Assembly: GCF_003258605.2 (NCBI RefSeq)
Contig: NZ_CP031264.1
Span: 4,526,001 to 4,590,000 of the forward strand
Direction of reading: 5' to 3'
DNA from: Peterkaempfera bronchialis
GTDB lineage: Bacteria; Actinomycetota; Actinomycetes; Streptomycetales; Streptomycetaceae
DNA length: 64,000 nucleotides
In this document: positions 15,291-24,532 of the stretch, piece by piece
Position numbering within the stretch: position 1 is the first letter of the stretch
How the letters are laid out: each line of letters starts with the position of its first letter
The notes under the pieces: generated by a model
Databases searched by the model: none
The model's input: the letters and a program-made list of their open reading frames with translations, nothing else
Told to the model about the DNA's origin: nothing
Program-made: the position numbers and the translations under genes

Positions 15291-15560
15291 TCAGACCAGC
15301 CGCCGGTCGGTGTAACACCAGCGCCAGGACTCGCCCGGCTCATAGGAGCGCATCACCGCATGGCCGGACCGCTCGAAGTGCTCGGTGGCGTGCCGGTCCG
15401 GCGAGGAGTCGCAGCAGGCGACATTGCCGCACACCAGGCACTTGCGCAGCTGCACCGGGTCCTGGCCGGTCTCGTCGCAGCGCAGGCAGCTCTCCCCGGA
15501 GGCCGGGGGCTCGACCTCGGGGAGCTTCTCCGTGTGGGCGCAACCGGACACTCCGAACAC
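15291..15560 (-). CDS. UBP-type zinc-finger domain protein
   Basis: 89 residues from the GTG at 15560; TAGCCT on this strand (15568-15573) lies 7 nt upstream, suggesting a leaderless mRNA. It is almost entirely one ZnF-UBP domain, with cysteines and histidines at CAH, CLRC, CLVCGNVACC, RHATEHF and GHAVM. In eukaryotes this finger binds free ubiquitin C-termini; bacterial stand-alone versions have no established role. It probably binds two or three zinc ions. Confidence 0.85.
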   Translation of the reverse strand: MFGVSGCAHTEKLPEVEPPASGESCLRCDETGQDPVQLRKCLVCGNVACCDSSPDRHATEHFERSGHAVMRSYEPGESWRWCYTDRRLV

Positions 15561-15691
15561 GCCTGCCAGGCTACCGCCGCCGCCCGTCGCCCGCTCCGCG
15601 CGCCGACCCCCGTCCACCGGCCCGCTGTGCTTCTGTGTCCTGCGATAGCCCCCACCCGTCCCTTTCCAACCACTACCGTGGACCCGCGCCC

Positions 15692-17314
15692 ATGACCAGC
15701 GTCACCCACTCCAGCACCGCCACCGACCTGCTGCTGCTCGTCGCCGGAAGCACCGCGGTGGCCGGCGTCGCCCGTGGGCTGCGCACCTCCGCGCCGCTGC
15801 TGCTGGTGGCGGTGGGCCTGGCGGCGTCGTACCTGCCGGGCATCCCCGCGTACACCCTGGACCCGCATCTGGTGCTGCCGCTGGTGCTGCCTCCGCTGCT
15901 GTACACCGCCGCGCTGGACAGCTCCTTCCTGGGCCTGCGGGCCAACCTCCGCCCGGTGGCGATGCTCTCGGTCGGCTATGTGCTCTTCTGCACCCTGCTG
16001 GTCGGGCTGGCCGCATACGCCCTGGTGCCCGGGCTGCCGCTGGCCGCCGCCTTCGTACTCGGCGCCGTGGTCGCCCCGCCCGACGCCGTCGCGGCCACCG
16101 CGGTCGCCCGGCGGGTCGGGCTGCCCCGGGTGCTGGTGACCATCCTCCAGGGCGAGAGCCTGGTCAACGACGCCACCGCGATCACCGCCTATCGGGTGGC
16201 GGTGGCCGCCGCCGTGGGAGAGGGGTTCTCCTGGGGCACCGCCGTCGGCCACTTCCTGCTGGCCGCGCTGGGCGGCACCGCCGTGGGGCTGGCGATGATG
16301 GTGCCGTTGCAGTGGATCCGGGCCCGGCTGGCCAGCCCGCTGCTGCTCAACACCTTCTCGCTGCTGGTGCCGTTCGCCGCCTATGCCGCCGCCGAGGCGT
16401 TCGAGGCGTCCGGTGTGATCGCGGTGGTCGTGGTGGGCCTCTACCTCGGCCACCGGGCCCACGCCGTGGACTTCGCCACCCGGCTCCAGGAGGAGGCGGT
16501 GTGGCGGATGGTGTCCTTCGTCCTGGAGTCCAGCGTCTTCGCGCTGATCGGCCTTCAACTGCGGCGCATCCTGGCCGACCTCGTCGGCTACAACGCGGCG
16601 CAGCTGATGCTCTGGGCCGCCGCGATCCTCGGCGTGGTCATCGTCGGACGGTTCGTCTGGACCTACCCCGCCACCTATCTGCCCTCGCTGGTCGGCCGAC
16701 TCGTCCACCGGCGCCCCCGAGGCCCGGCCCCGCCGTGGACCGCCACCTTCGTCATCGCCTGGGCCGGGATGCGCGGCGTGGTCTCGCTGGCCGTCGCCTT
16801 CTCCGTACCGGCCACCGTGGAGAGCGGCGCCCCCTTCCCCGGCCGGGAGCTCATCCTCTACCTCACCTTCACGGTGGTGGTCGGCACCCTGCTGCTCCAG
16901 GGCCTCACCCTGCCGACCCTGGTACGGGTGCTGCGGCTGCCCCGGCCGGACCCGCAGCAGCTGATCCTCACCGAGGCGCAGGCCCAGAGCGACGCCTCAC
17001 GGGCCGCCCTGGAACACCTGGACGCCCTCCTCGCCGACGACCGCAACCGACTGCCGCAAGCCCTGGAAGCCCGGCTCCGCCGCGTCCTCGACCGCCGCCA
17101 GAACGCCGTCTGGGAACGCCTCGGAGCCGTCCACCACGAGACCGGCGAGTCCGCCGACGCCACCTACCAGCGCCTCAGCCGCGAGACCATCGAAGCCGAG
17201 CGCCAAGCCTTCGTCCGCCTCCGCGACCAGGGCCGCATCGACGACGAACTCCTCCGCCACCTCGTCCGCCGCCTCGACTTCGAAGAAGCCATGGTCAACC
17301 GCGGCGAGGAGTGA
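15692..17314 (+). CDS. CPA1-family Na+/H+ antiporter
   Basis: 540 residues from the ATG at 15692. About 12 transmembrane segments fill residues 10-430, with the ion-binding motifs VLGAVVAPPDAVAATAV and ILQGESLVNDATAITAY, and the CPA1 block WAGMRGVVSLAVAF. A cytoplasmic helical tail of about 100 residues follows (LDALLADDRNRLPQALEARLRR…). It exchanges Na+ or K+ for protons at the cytoplasmic membrane for pH and salt balance. There is no clear ribosome site; GTGGACCCGCGCCC precedes the start. Confidence 0.92.
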   Translation: MTSVTHSSTATDLLLLVAGSTAVAGVARGLRTSAPLLLVAVGLAASYLPGIPAYTLDPHLVLPLVLPPLLYTAALDSSFLGLRANLRPVAMLSVGYVLFCTLLVGLAAYALVPGLPLAAAFVLGAVVAPPDAVAATAVARRVGLPRVLVTILQGESLVNDATAITAYRVAVAAAVGEGFSWGTAVGHFLLAALGGTAVGLAMMVPLQWIRARLASPLLLNTFSLLVPFAAYAAAEAFEASGVIAVVVVGLYLGHRAHAVDFATRLQEEAVWRMVSFVLESSVFALIGLQLRRILADLVGYNAAQLMLWAAAILGVVIVGRFVWTYPATYLPSLVGRLVHRRPRGPAPPWTATFVIAWAGMRGVVSLAVAFSVPATVESGAPFPGRELILYLTFTVVVGTLLLQGLTLPTLVRVLRLPRPDPQQLILTEAQAQSDASRAALEHLDALLADDRNRLPQALEARLRRVLDRRQNAVWERLGAVHHETGESADATYQRLSRETIEAERQAFVRLRDQGRIDDELLRHLVRRLDFEEAMVNRGEE

Positions 17315-17343
17315 CCCGGGCGGGGATCGGGGGTGGAAGACGG

Positions 17344-17375
17344 CCGCACCCGGGCCGTGGGGGCTCCGGGTGCGG
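17344..17375. terminator. Bidirectional hairpin between antiporter gene and sodN
   Basis: CCGCACCCGG (17344-17353) and CCGGGTGCGG (17366-17375) pair perfectly between the convergent stops. Confidence 0.65.
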
Positions 17376-17397
17376 GTCGGTGGTGCGGTGGGAGAGG

Positions 17398-17793
17398 TCA
17401 GGCCTTCTTGGTCTCCCAGAAGATCTTGTCGATCTCGGCGATCAGGTCCAGCAGGGCCTGGCCGGTGGCCGGGTCGTTGGACGCCTTGGCGGCGCTGGCG
17501 GCCTTGAGGGCGTCGTTGAAGAGCTGGTGGAGCTGGGGGTACTTCTCGAAGTGCGGGGCCTTGAAGTAGTCGCTCCAGAGCACCGAGAGGTGGTGCTTGG
17601 CGAGCTCGGCCCGCTGCTCCTTGATGATGATGGCCCGGGTGCGGAAGCTGGCGTCCTCATTGGCCTGGTACTTGTCCTGGACGGCCTTCACGGACTCGGC
17701 CTCGATCCGGGCCTGGGCCGGGTCGTACACGCCGCACGGCAGATCGCAGTGAGCGTGGACGGTGACCCGCGGTGCAAACAGACGAGAGAGCAT
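17398..17793 (-). CDS. sodN: Nickel superoxide dismutase
   Basis: 131 residues from the ATG at 17793, with GGAGGAAGG upstream. The 14-residue leader MLSRLFAPRVTVHA is removed to expose the nickel hook HCDLPCGVYD, in which His1, Cys2 and Cys6 of the mature enzyme bind Ni. The remaining four-helix bundle (QARIEAESVKAVQDKYQ … LIAEIDKIFWETKKA) is full length. The enzyme converts superoxide to oxygen and peroxide in the cytoplasm. The processing protease gene sodX is divergent, 218 bases away. Confidence 0.97.
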   Translation of the reverse strand: MLSRLFAPRVTVHAHCDLPCGVYDPAQARIEAESVKAVQDKYQANEDASFRTRAIIIKEQRAELAKHHLSVLWSDYFKAPHFEKYPQLHQLFNDALKAASAAKASNDPATGQALLDLIAEIDKIFWETKKA

Positions 17794-18011
17794 GGGAGTC
17801 CTTCCTCCGTGATCGTCTTCCCGGTGCGAGATTACCCCGCATCCGGTCCCGTTTCGCGCCGGGCCCCGGGGTCCTAGGGCAAAAGTCCGAGTGTGGGCGG
17901 ACGAGTGGCGGACCGGCGGCGGACGAGCGGCGGGCGCGGCTGCGTGGCGGGCGGGCGTGTGCGGGATGCTGGGGTCTGGACGAGACGTCTGGGACCGGGT
18001 AGGTGTGAGGC

Positions 18012-18506
18012 ATGGCGCTGAAGCGGCAGCAGGGCGGCGACCCGTACGGGGCGGGCCCCGGAGTGCTGGAGGAGGAGCCCGAGGGAGGCCGGGGGCTGGC
18101 CCCGCTCGGGGTGGTGGACGTCGCGGGCCCCTCGATGCTGCCCACGCTCCGCGACGGCGACCGACTGCTGGTGCGCTACGGCGCACCGCTGCGGCCCGGC
18201 GCCGTGGTGGTGGCCAGGCACCCGCTGCGGCAGAACCTGCTGCTGGTCAAGCGGGCCGTGGAGCGCCGCCGCGACGGCTGGTGGCTGCTGTCGGACAACT
18301 CCTTTGTCGAGGGCGACAGCCGTGACTTCGGCGCCGTCCCGGACGAGTTGGTGCTCGGCCGGGTGCTGCTGCGGCTCCGCCCGAACCCCGTCTGGCTGGC
18401 GCCCGCCTGCTGGCTGGAGCGGCTGCTGCGCCGCCGGCCGCTGGGGAGGGTGCCGGGGCTGGCGGCCCGGTTCGGGGTCTTCACCCGGGTCAGCCCGGAG
18501 ATGTGA
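18012..18506 (+). CDS. sodX: Nickel-SOD maturation protease SodX (S26 signal peptidase-like)
   Basis: 164 residues from the ATG at 18012. It has the S26 fold with the catalytic serine in VAGPSMLPTLRDGDRLLV and the lysine in NLLLVKRAV, followed by DNSFVEGDSRDFG. SodX removes the SodN leader so that the nickel hook can form. There is no membrane anchor at the N-terminus, unlike true signal peptidases. Its 3' end overlaps the convergent CGNR gene by 17 bases. Confidence 0.95.
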   Translation: MALKRQQGGDPYGAGPGVLEEEPEGGRGLAPLGVVDVAGPSMLPTLRDGDRLLVRYGAPLRPGAVVVARHPLRQNLLLVKRAVERRRDGWWLLSDNSFVEGDSRDFGAVPDELVLGRVLLRLRPNPVWLAPACWLERLLRRRPLGRVPGLAARFGVFTRVSPEM

Positions 18507-19089
18507 CCGTCCGCTCGGCGGTGGACGCCGACTCCTGGCGCTTGCGGGCGCGGTAGGCGGCCACATTGGCCCGGGTCGCGCAGCGGTCGGAGCAGTAGCG
18601 CCGGGAGCGGTTGGTCGAGGTGTCCAGGTACGCGTTGCGGCAGGGCGCGGCCTGGCAGATGCCGAGCCGGTCGGGGCCCAGCTCGGTGAGGTGGATGGCG
18701 ACGCCCATGGCGGCCAGCGCGGCGTAGTTGGCGGTGGCGGTGGCGGCGTTGTCGGCGAGGTGCAGGTGCCAGCGGGGGCGGCCCTCCTCGTCCAGGTAGT
18801 CGTGCCCGGAGACCACGGGGCTGACCGGGTACTCGACCAGCAGGCTGTTGAGCAGGTCCACGGCGCGTACCTGCTCGCCCTCGGAGGCGGCTTCGAAGAC
18901 GGCGCGCAGCCTGGCCCGTACGGCGCGCAGCCGGGGTACGTCGGACTCCTCCGCCTGGTTCGCGGCGCGGGTGGTGGCGCCGAAGAGGTGCCGTACGGCG
19001 TCGAGTGAGGTGAGTTCGTCGGTGCCGCGTGCGGGCTCCTCGCTGTTCACCAGGCGCACGGCATACTCGGCGTAAGAGGCCAGTTCCAC
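18490..19089 (-). CDS. CGNR zinc-finger / ABATE-domain regulator
   Basis: 199 residues from a GTG at 19089 with AAGGA 6-7 nt upstream. An N-terminal ABATE (stress-induced) domain is followed by a C-terminal CGNR-type zinc finger: ICQAAPCRNAYLDTSTNRSRRYCSDRCATR, broken here for length as CQAAPC … YCSDRC. The family is thought to bind DNA and may regulate the adjacent gene. A near-perfect inverted repeat in the 91-base divergent promoter (19121-19153) is a candidate operator. Confidence 0.85.
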   Translation of the reverse strand: MELASYAEYAVRLVNSEEPARGTDELTSLDAVRHLFGATTRAANQAEESDVPRLRAVRARLRAVFEAASEGEQVRAVDLLNSLLVEYPVSPVVSGHDYLDEEGRPRWHLHLADNAATATANYAALAAMGVAIHLTELGPDRLGICQAAPCRNAYLDTSTNRSRRYCSDRCATRANVAAYRARKRQESASTAERTVTSPG

Positions 19090-19120
19090 TTGCGGTCCTT
19101 ACTCTTCGCTGTCTAGCATC

Positions 19121-19153
19121 GGTAATGCCCCGAACCATCACCAGGGTATTACC
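19121..19153. promoter_or_regulatory. Inverted repeat between divergent CGNR and methyltransferase genes
   Basis: GGTAATGCCC (19121-19130) and GGGTATTACC (19144-19153) match in 9 of 10 paired positions. It lies in the middle of the shared promoter region and is a likely operator. Confidence 0.55.
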
Positions 19154-19180
19154 TGACGGCGGAGACCGGAGGAGGCCATC

Positions 19181-19957
19181 ATGACGCGTACGACCGAGCC
19201 CATGACGGACGAGCGGCAGTACTGGGCGGACTGGCAGCGCAGCTGGGACCGGCAGCAGGAGTGGTACCTCCCGGACCGGGAGGAGCGGTTCCGGGTGATG
19301 CTGGACATGGTCGAGGCGGTGGCCGGTACCGAGCCCCGGGTCCTCGACCTGGCCTGCGGCACCGGCTCCATCAGCGAGCGGCTGCTGCGGCGGCTCCCGG
19401 CGGCGGTCAGCGTGGGCGTGGACCAGGACCCGGCGCTGCTGGCGATCGGCCGGGGCCACTTCGCCCGCGAACCCCGCATCACCTTCGCCGTCGCCGACCT
19501 CAAGGACCCCGACTGGACCGCGCACCTCCCGGCCGGGCCGTACGACGCCGTGGTGACCGCCACCGCGCTGCACTGGCTGCCCACCACCGACCTGCTCCGC
19601 CTCTACGGCGACCTGGCAGGGCTGCTCCGGCCCGGCGGGGTCTTCCTCAACGCCGACCACATGCCCGAGCCCGGCACCCCGCTGCTCAACGCGGCCGACC
19701 AGCGGCACCAGCAGGCCCGCCAGCAGCGCGAACTGGCCGAGGGCGTGCTCGACTGGCCGTCGTGGTGGAGTGCGGCCGCCGCCGACCCGCTCCTCGCCGA
19801 CCAGGTGGCGGCCCGTACCGCCCTCTACGGCGACCACGCCGACGGCGACATCCACCCGGCCGGCTGGCACGCCGACCGGCTGCGCGAGGCCGGCTTCACC
19901 GAGGTCGGTACGGTCTGGCGCTCGGTGCAGGACGCGCTGGTCGCGGCCATCCGGTAG
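19181..19957 (+). CDS. Class I SAM-dependent methyltransferase
   Basis: 258 residues from the ATG at 19181, with GGAGGAGG 5 nt away. The Rossmann methyltransferase motifs are RVLDLACGTGSISERLL (motif I), VGVDQDPALLAIG (II), YDAVVTATALHWLP (IV) and LLRPGGVFLNADH (V). It belongs to the broad Methyltransf_25/11 group; the substrate is unknown. Its divergent CGNR neighbour probably regulates it. Confidence 0.88.
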   Translation: MTRTTEPMTDERQYWADWQRSWDRQQEWYLPDREERFRVMLDMVEAVAGTEPRVLDLACGTGSISERLLRRLPAAVSVGVDQDPALLAIGRGHFAREPRITFAVADLKDPDWTAHLPAGPYDAVVTATALHWLPTTDLLRLYGDLAGLLRPGGVFLNADHMPEPGTPLLNAADQRHQQARQQRELAEGVLDWPSWWSAAAADPLLADQVAARTALYGDHADGDIHPAGWHADRLREAGFTEVGTVWRSVQDALVAAIR

Positions 19958-19971
19958 GCCCCCCGGGATAT

Positions 19972-20015
19972 GGAGCGGCGCCGGTGCCCGGTCTCCCGGG
20001 CCCCGGCGCCGCTCC
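19972..20015. terminator. Strong bidirectional terminator
   Basis: GGAGCGGCGCCGG (19972-19984) and CCGGCGCCGCTCC (20003-20015) form a perfect 13-bp stem between the convergent methyltransferase and ABC-ATPase genes. Confidence 0.75.
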
Positions 20016-20024
20016 GTACTGCCC

Positions 20025-20839
<815 letters not shown>

Positions 20840-20843
<4 letters not shown>

Positions 20844-21841
20844 GAGAGCTCCCCTCCGGCACCGGTACCGGCGCCTGCCGAGGCGGTCCCGCCCCGCACG
20901 GTGCCGCCGCGGACGGTCCCGCCCCGGACGCTGAGCAGCAGGCCGCGGATGCGCTGCAACGGGGTCGGCGGCAGGGTGCGGTTGGCGCCGCGCGCATAGT
21001 GGCGCTCGACGTAGTACTGGCCGATGGTGAGGATCGAGGTCAGGAAGAGGTACCAGAGGCTGACCACGATCAGCAGCGGGATGTTCTGGTAGTTGCGGGA
21101 GTAGATGAGCTGTCCGGTCTGGAACAGCTCCTCCAGCGCCAGCACGCTGACCAGCGAGGTGGTCTTCAGCATCGAGATGGTCTCGTTGCCGGTCGGCGGG
21201 ATGATGACCCGCATGGCCTGCGGCAGGACGATCCGCCGCATGGTCTGGAAGCGGCTCATGCCCAGCGCCTGCGCGGCCTCGCTCTGCCCCTCGTCCACCG
21301 AGGTGATGCCGGCCCGGACGATCTCGGCCATATAGGCGGCCTCGTTGAGACCGAGGCCGAGCAGCGCGGCGGTGAAGGTCGGGATCAGCGTGTTGGTGTT
21401 CTCCGACCAGAACGCGGGGCCGAAGGGGATGCCGATCGAGAGCGTCGGCCAGATCGCGCCGAGGAAGCCCCAGACGACCAGCTGGACCAGGACCGGGGTG
21501 CCACGGAAGACCCAGATGAAGAGCCAGGCGCCGGAGGAGAGCAGCGGGTTGCGCGAGATGCGCATGATCGCGAGCAGGATGCCGCCGACCACGCCCATGA
21601 CCATCGAGAGCGCGGTGAGTTCCAGGGTGACCAGCAGGCCCCGCAGGATGCTGCTGTCGAACAGGTACTGCCCGACGACGTTCCACTTGAAGTTGGGGTT
21701 GTAGAAGAAGGCGTGCAGCAGCATGGCCGCGAGCACCGCGACCACCACCGCGCCCGCCCAGCGTCCGGGGTGCCGGACCGGGACGGCCTTGATGGGCTCG
21801 GGCCGTCCGGTCGCCACCGCAGCCGTGTCAGGAGCGTTCAC
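20840..21841 (-). CDS. Polar amino-acid ABC transporter permease
   Basis: 333 residues from a GTG at 21841. Several transmembrane segments are visible ([58 protein letters not shown] …) with the EAA loop [20 protein letters not shown]. This is the HisM/GlnP type, but a single permease gene is present, so it probably works as a homodimer. The C-terminal tail has three VRGGT repeats encoded by a short tandem duplication. It follows the binding-protein gene by 23 bases. Confidence 0.93.
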
Positions 21842-21864
21842 GTCTCTGCCTCGGTCCGCCGCCG

Positions 21865-22791
21865 TCAGCTGGTGGCACCGTTGATGACGGAGGTGTCGAT
21901 CGCGCCCGCCTCGACGCCCCACTTCTGGAGGATCTGCTTGTAGGTGCCGTCGGCCATCAGGGCTTCGAGCGCGCCCTGGATCGCCTTGCCGAGCGGCGAG
22001 CCCTTGGCCACCACGATGCCGTACGGGGCGGTGTCGTAGGTCTCGCCGATCTTCTCCAGCTGGCCGTTGGACTGCTTGATGGCGTAGTCGACGACCGGGG
22101 AGTCGGCCATCATGACCTGGTCGCGCCCGCTGAACAGGGCGGTGTTGACGTCCGTCTGAAGGTCGTACTTGTGGCCGTCGTTGGGGATGGTCGGCTTGCC
22201 GGCCTTCTTGCAGGCCGGGTTTCGCGTGTCCTTGATCTCGTCGGCCTGGACGGTGCCGGTCTGCACCGCGACCTTCTTGCCGCAGAGGTCGTCAGGGTTG
22301 ATCTTGTCGGGGTTGCCTGCCTTCACCGCGACCGAGGTGCCGGCGGAGAAGTAGGTGACCATGTCGACCTCCTGCTCCCGCTGCTTGCTGTCGGTGAAGG
22401 AGGACATGCCGACGTTGAACTTGTTGGACGCGATGCCCGGGATGATCGCGGTGAACTTGGAGTTCTGCACCTCGGCCTTGAGCCCCAGCTTCGCCGCGAT
22501 GGCCTCGGCCAGATCGACGTCCATGCCGACGATGTTGCCCTTGTCGTCCTTGAACTCATTGGGCGCGTAGGAGGCGTCGGACCCGACGACCAGCTTGCCG
22601 CTGCTCTTGACGTCGGCCGGCAGCAGGGAGGCCAGCGAGTTGTCCGGGGCGGCGGAGTTCACCGAGACCGACGGGTTGGGCGCGCTGCCCGTGCTGGAGC
22701 CGTCGCTGCCACAGGCGGTCAGGGTCAGGGAGCCGGCCGCCAGCACCGCACCGGTCGCGAACAGGCGGTGGCGGAGGGAGCGTGCAGTCAT
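21865..22791 (-). CDS. Amino-acid ABC transporter substrate-binding lipoprotein (copy 1)
   Basis: 308 residues from the ATG at 22791 with AGGAGG upstream. A lipoprotein signal peptide ends in LTAC. The SBP_bac_3 fold follows: KLVVGSDASYAPNEFKDDKG, GMDVDLAEAIAAKLGLKAEV and MSSFTDSKQREQEVDMVTY. It captures the amino acid outside the membrane and delivers it to the permease encoded directly downstream. It is paralogous to the next gene (23024-23938), with the same domain layout. A motif shared with that gene lies 178 bases upstream. Confidence 0.93.
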   Translation of the reverse strand: MTARSLRHRLFATGAVLAAGSLTLTACGSDGSSTGSAPNPSVSVNSAAPDNSLASLLPADVKSSGKLVVGSDASYAPNEFKDDKGNIVGMDVDLAEAIAAKLGLKAEVQNSKFTAIIPGIASNKFNVGMSSFTDSKQREQEVDMVTYFSAGTSVAVKAGNPDKINPDDLCGKKVAVQTGTVQADEIKDTRNPACKKAGKPTIPNDGHKYDLQTDVNTALFSGRDQVMMADSPVVDYAIKQSNGQLEKIGETYDTAPYGIVVAKGSPLGKAIQGALEALMADGTYKQILQKWGVEAGAIDTSVINGATS

Positions 22792-22968
22792 GTGGTTGAT
22801 CCTCCTGATGGGAGAGGTCTTCTCAGCGTGTGCGCCGTAGCGGAGCGCGCCGTAGCGCGCCGGGTCGTGCGGTGGTGCTGTGGAGTGCACGCCGTTGTGC
22901 GAGCCGTGCCGCGACCAGTGATGGCGGCATCCTGCCACTTCACGGGCGGGGTGGGGGGCGTGAGCAGA

Positions 22969-22986
22969 TCAAAATCGGATAACGGG
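22969..22986 (-). promoter_or_regulatory. Motif shared by two binding-protein promoters (copy 1)
   Basis: TCAAAATCGGATAACGGG on the plus strand, read as CCCGTTATCCGATTTTGA by the gene it precedes. The same 18-mer with two changes occurs at 24114-24131 before the paralogous gene, at 178 and 176 bases from the respective starts. Confidence 0.6.
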
Positions 22987-23023
22987 GGACGAAGCCCGGC
23001 CGGTGGCGCCGGAGCGCGGCGGA

Positions 23024-23938
23024 TCAGCCGCCGTTGACCACCGCGTTCTGGACGGCGCCGCCGCTGAGGTTCCAGTCGGCGAGGATCTTGTCGTACTCGC
23101 CGCTCATGATGACGGCGTCCACGGCCTTGGCCACCGCGTCACGCAGCGCCGTGTTGTCCTTGCGTACCGCGATGCCGTACGGGGCGGGCTGCATCTGCGG
23201 ACCGGCCACCTCGAAGGCGTTGCCGTTCCCGACCGTCTTGGCGTTGTACGCCGCCACCGGGAAGTCATTCAGGTCGGCCACCACATTCCCGGCCTTGAGC
23301 TGGGCGAGCGCCTGGTCGTCGGTGCCGAACTTCATCACTGTGAGTGGTTTGCCCGCACTCTTGCAGGGCACCTGCTGACGGCTCGCGATGGTGTCCTGGG
23401 TGGTCTCCTTCTGCAGGGCGATGGTCTTCCCGCAGAGGTCGTTGAGGTCGGTGATGTTCTCCGGATTGCCCTTGGCCACCAGGATCGAGGTGCCCGCGAT
23501 GAAGTAGTCGACGAAGTCGACGCCCTCGTCGCCCTCCTTCCGCACTCCCAGCGAGTCGGTGCCCTCGCGGCGCTCCCGGGTGTCCGACATCGCCGACATC
23601 ACCAGGTCGATGTCTCCCGCCTGGAGCTCCGGGATCAGCTTCTCGAACGCCACGTTCTGGAACTCGACCCGCACCCCGAGCTGCCTGCCCACCGCCGCCG
23701 CGATGTCGGGGTCCAGGCCGACGGCCTTGCCGTCGCTGCCCTTGGACTCGACCGGGGCGTAGTTGATGTCCGAGCCGATCTTCAGCACACCGGCCTTGAG
23801 GACGGCTTCGGGCAGCTGGTCGTGGAGCGAGAGCTTCTCGCTGCGGCCGGAGGACGCGCATCCGGTCAGCAGCAGCGCGCCTGCCACGAAGGCGGCGCAG
23901 TTCGCGGCGGTCCGCCGGCGTATCGGGCGTGCGGTCAT
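23024..23938 (-). CDS. Amino-acid ABC transporter substrate-binding lipoprotein (copy 2)
   Basis: 304 residues from the ATG at 23938, with AGGAGG upstream. The lipobox is LLLTGC. The SBP_bac_3 features are VLKIGSDINYAPVESKGSDG, VGLDPDIAAAVGRQLGV and VMSAMSDTRERREG. It shares the domain plan of the 21865-22791 protein but is clearly diverged. It stands at the head of the same-strand cluster (copy 2, copy 1, permease, ATPase). It may give the transporter a second ligand. Confidence 0.92.
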   Translation of the reverse strand: MTARPIRRRTAANCAAFVAGALLLTGCASSGRSEKLSLHDQLPEAVLKAGVLKIGSDINYAPVESKGSDGKAVGLDPDIAAAVGRQLGVRVEFQNVAFEKLIPELQAGDIDLVMSAMSDTRERREGTDSLGVRKEGDEGVDFVDYFIAGTSILVAKGNPENITDLNDLCGKTIALQKETTQDTIASRQQVPCKSAGKPLTVMKFGTDDQALAQLKAGNVVADLNDFPVAAYNAKTVGNGNAFEVAGPQMQPAPYGIAVRKDNTALRDAVAKAVDAVIMSGEYDKILADWNLSGGAVQNAVVNGG

Positions 23939-24532
23939 TCAGGGGCCTCCTGCGGTAGCGGGGTCGCCATGGTTGCCGCCCGGCCGGGGCGCGATGGCGC
24001 CTCCGACGTCGTGGGGAAGGACCGCCAGGCTGCACTTCGTCGTGCAGGCGGTGCGCAACCGGCGACAAAAGTGGATCCTCCCATCCCGCTCTGCCGACCT
24101 GTGACCCGGTATGTCAAAATCGGTGAACGGGTGACCCCCGTAGCAGCAAGCAGGCCGCCGGATCGGGACCGATCCGGGGTGTACGGGACCGGAAGTCAAC
24201 GACGCCGACTCTGGATCCCAGGCACCACGCACCTCTCCGCGCCCGCTCGCTCGCCCTGTTCCGCGGCGCCCTTCGCGAGTGCACGTTCCGGCCGTCGCCG
24301 CGGTACCCGCTTCCCCGGTCCCGTCCGCTGTCCCCGGTGGACGGCCCGCCCGGTGTCGGCACCGCCCGAAGGCGAGGCCGCCGCAAGGGTGACGGCCGCG
24401 CCGCCCGGGCGAACAGGCGCAGGTGCAGCGCCTTTCGCCGCTCTAGGCTCGGCTGCGACGCCGACGACGACGCCGACCCGGAAGAACCCCAGCTCAGCAA
24501 CCCTCACCCCGACCGAAGACGAAGAGGTCATC
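23939..24532. promoter_or_regulatory. 594-base divergent intergenic region
   Basis: It separates the second binding-protein gene (-) from malic enzyme (+). The shared motif lies at 24114-24131. I see no convincing coding frame, hairpin or mobile element in the rest; frames open on both strands here are short, arginine-rich and without motifs. Confidence 0.5.
24114..24131 (-). promoter_or_regulatory. Motif shared by two binding-protein promoters (copy 2)
   Basis: TCAAAATCGGTGAACGGG, differing at two positions from the copy at 22969-22986. On the coding strand it includes TTTTGACAT, which could serve as a -35 region. An AGGAT follows 34-35 nt downstream in both copies. Confidence 0.6.

Noticed and set aside
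23939-24532. Small genes in the region before malic enzyme
   Set aside because: Short open frames are Arg/Ser/Pro-rich on both strands, with no ribosome site and no recognisable motif.
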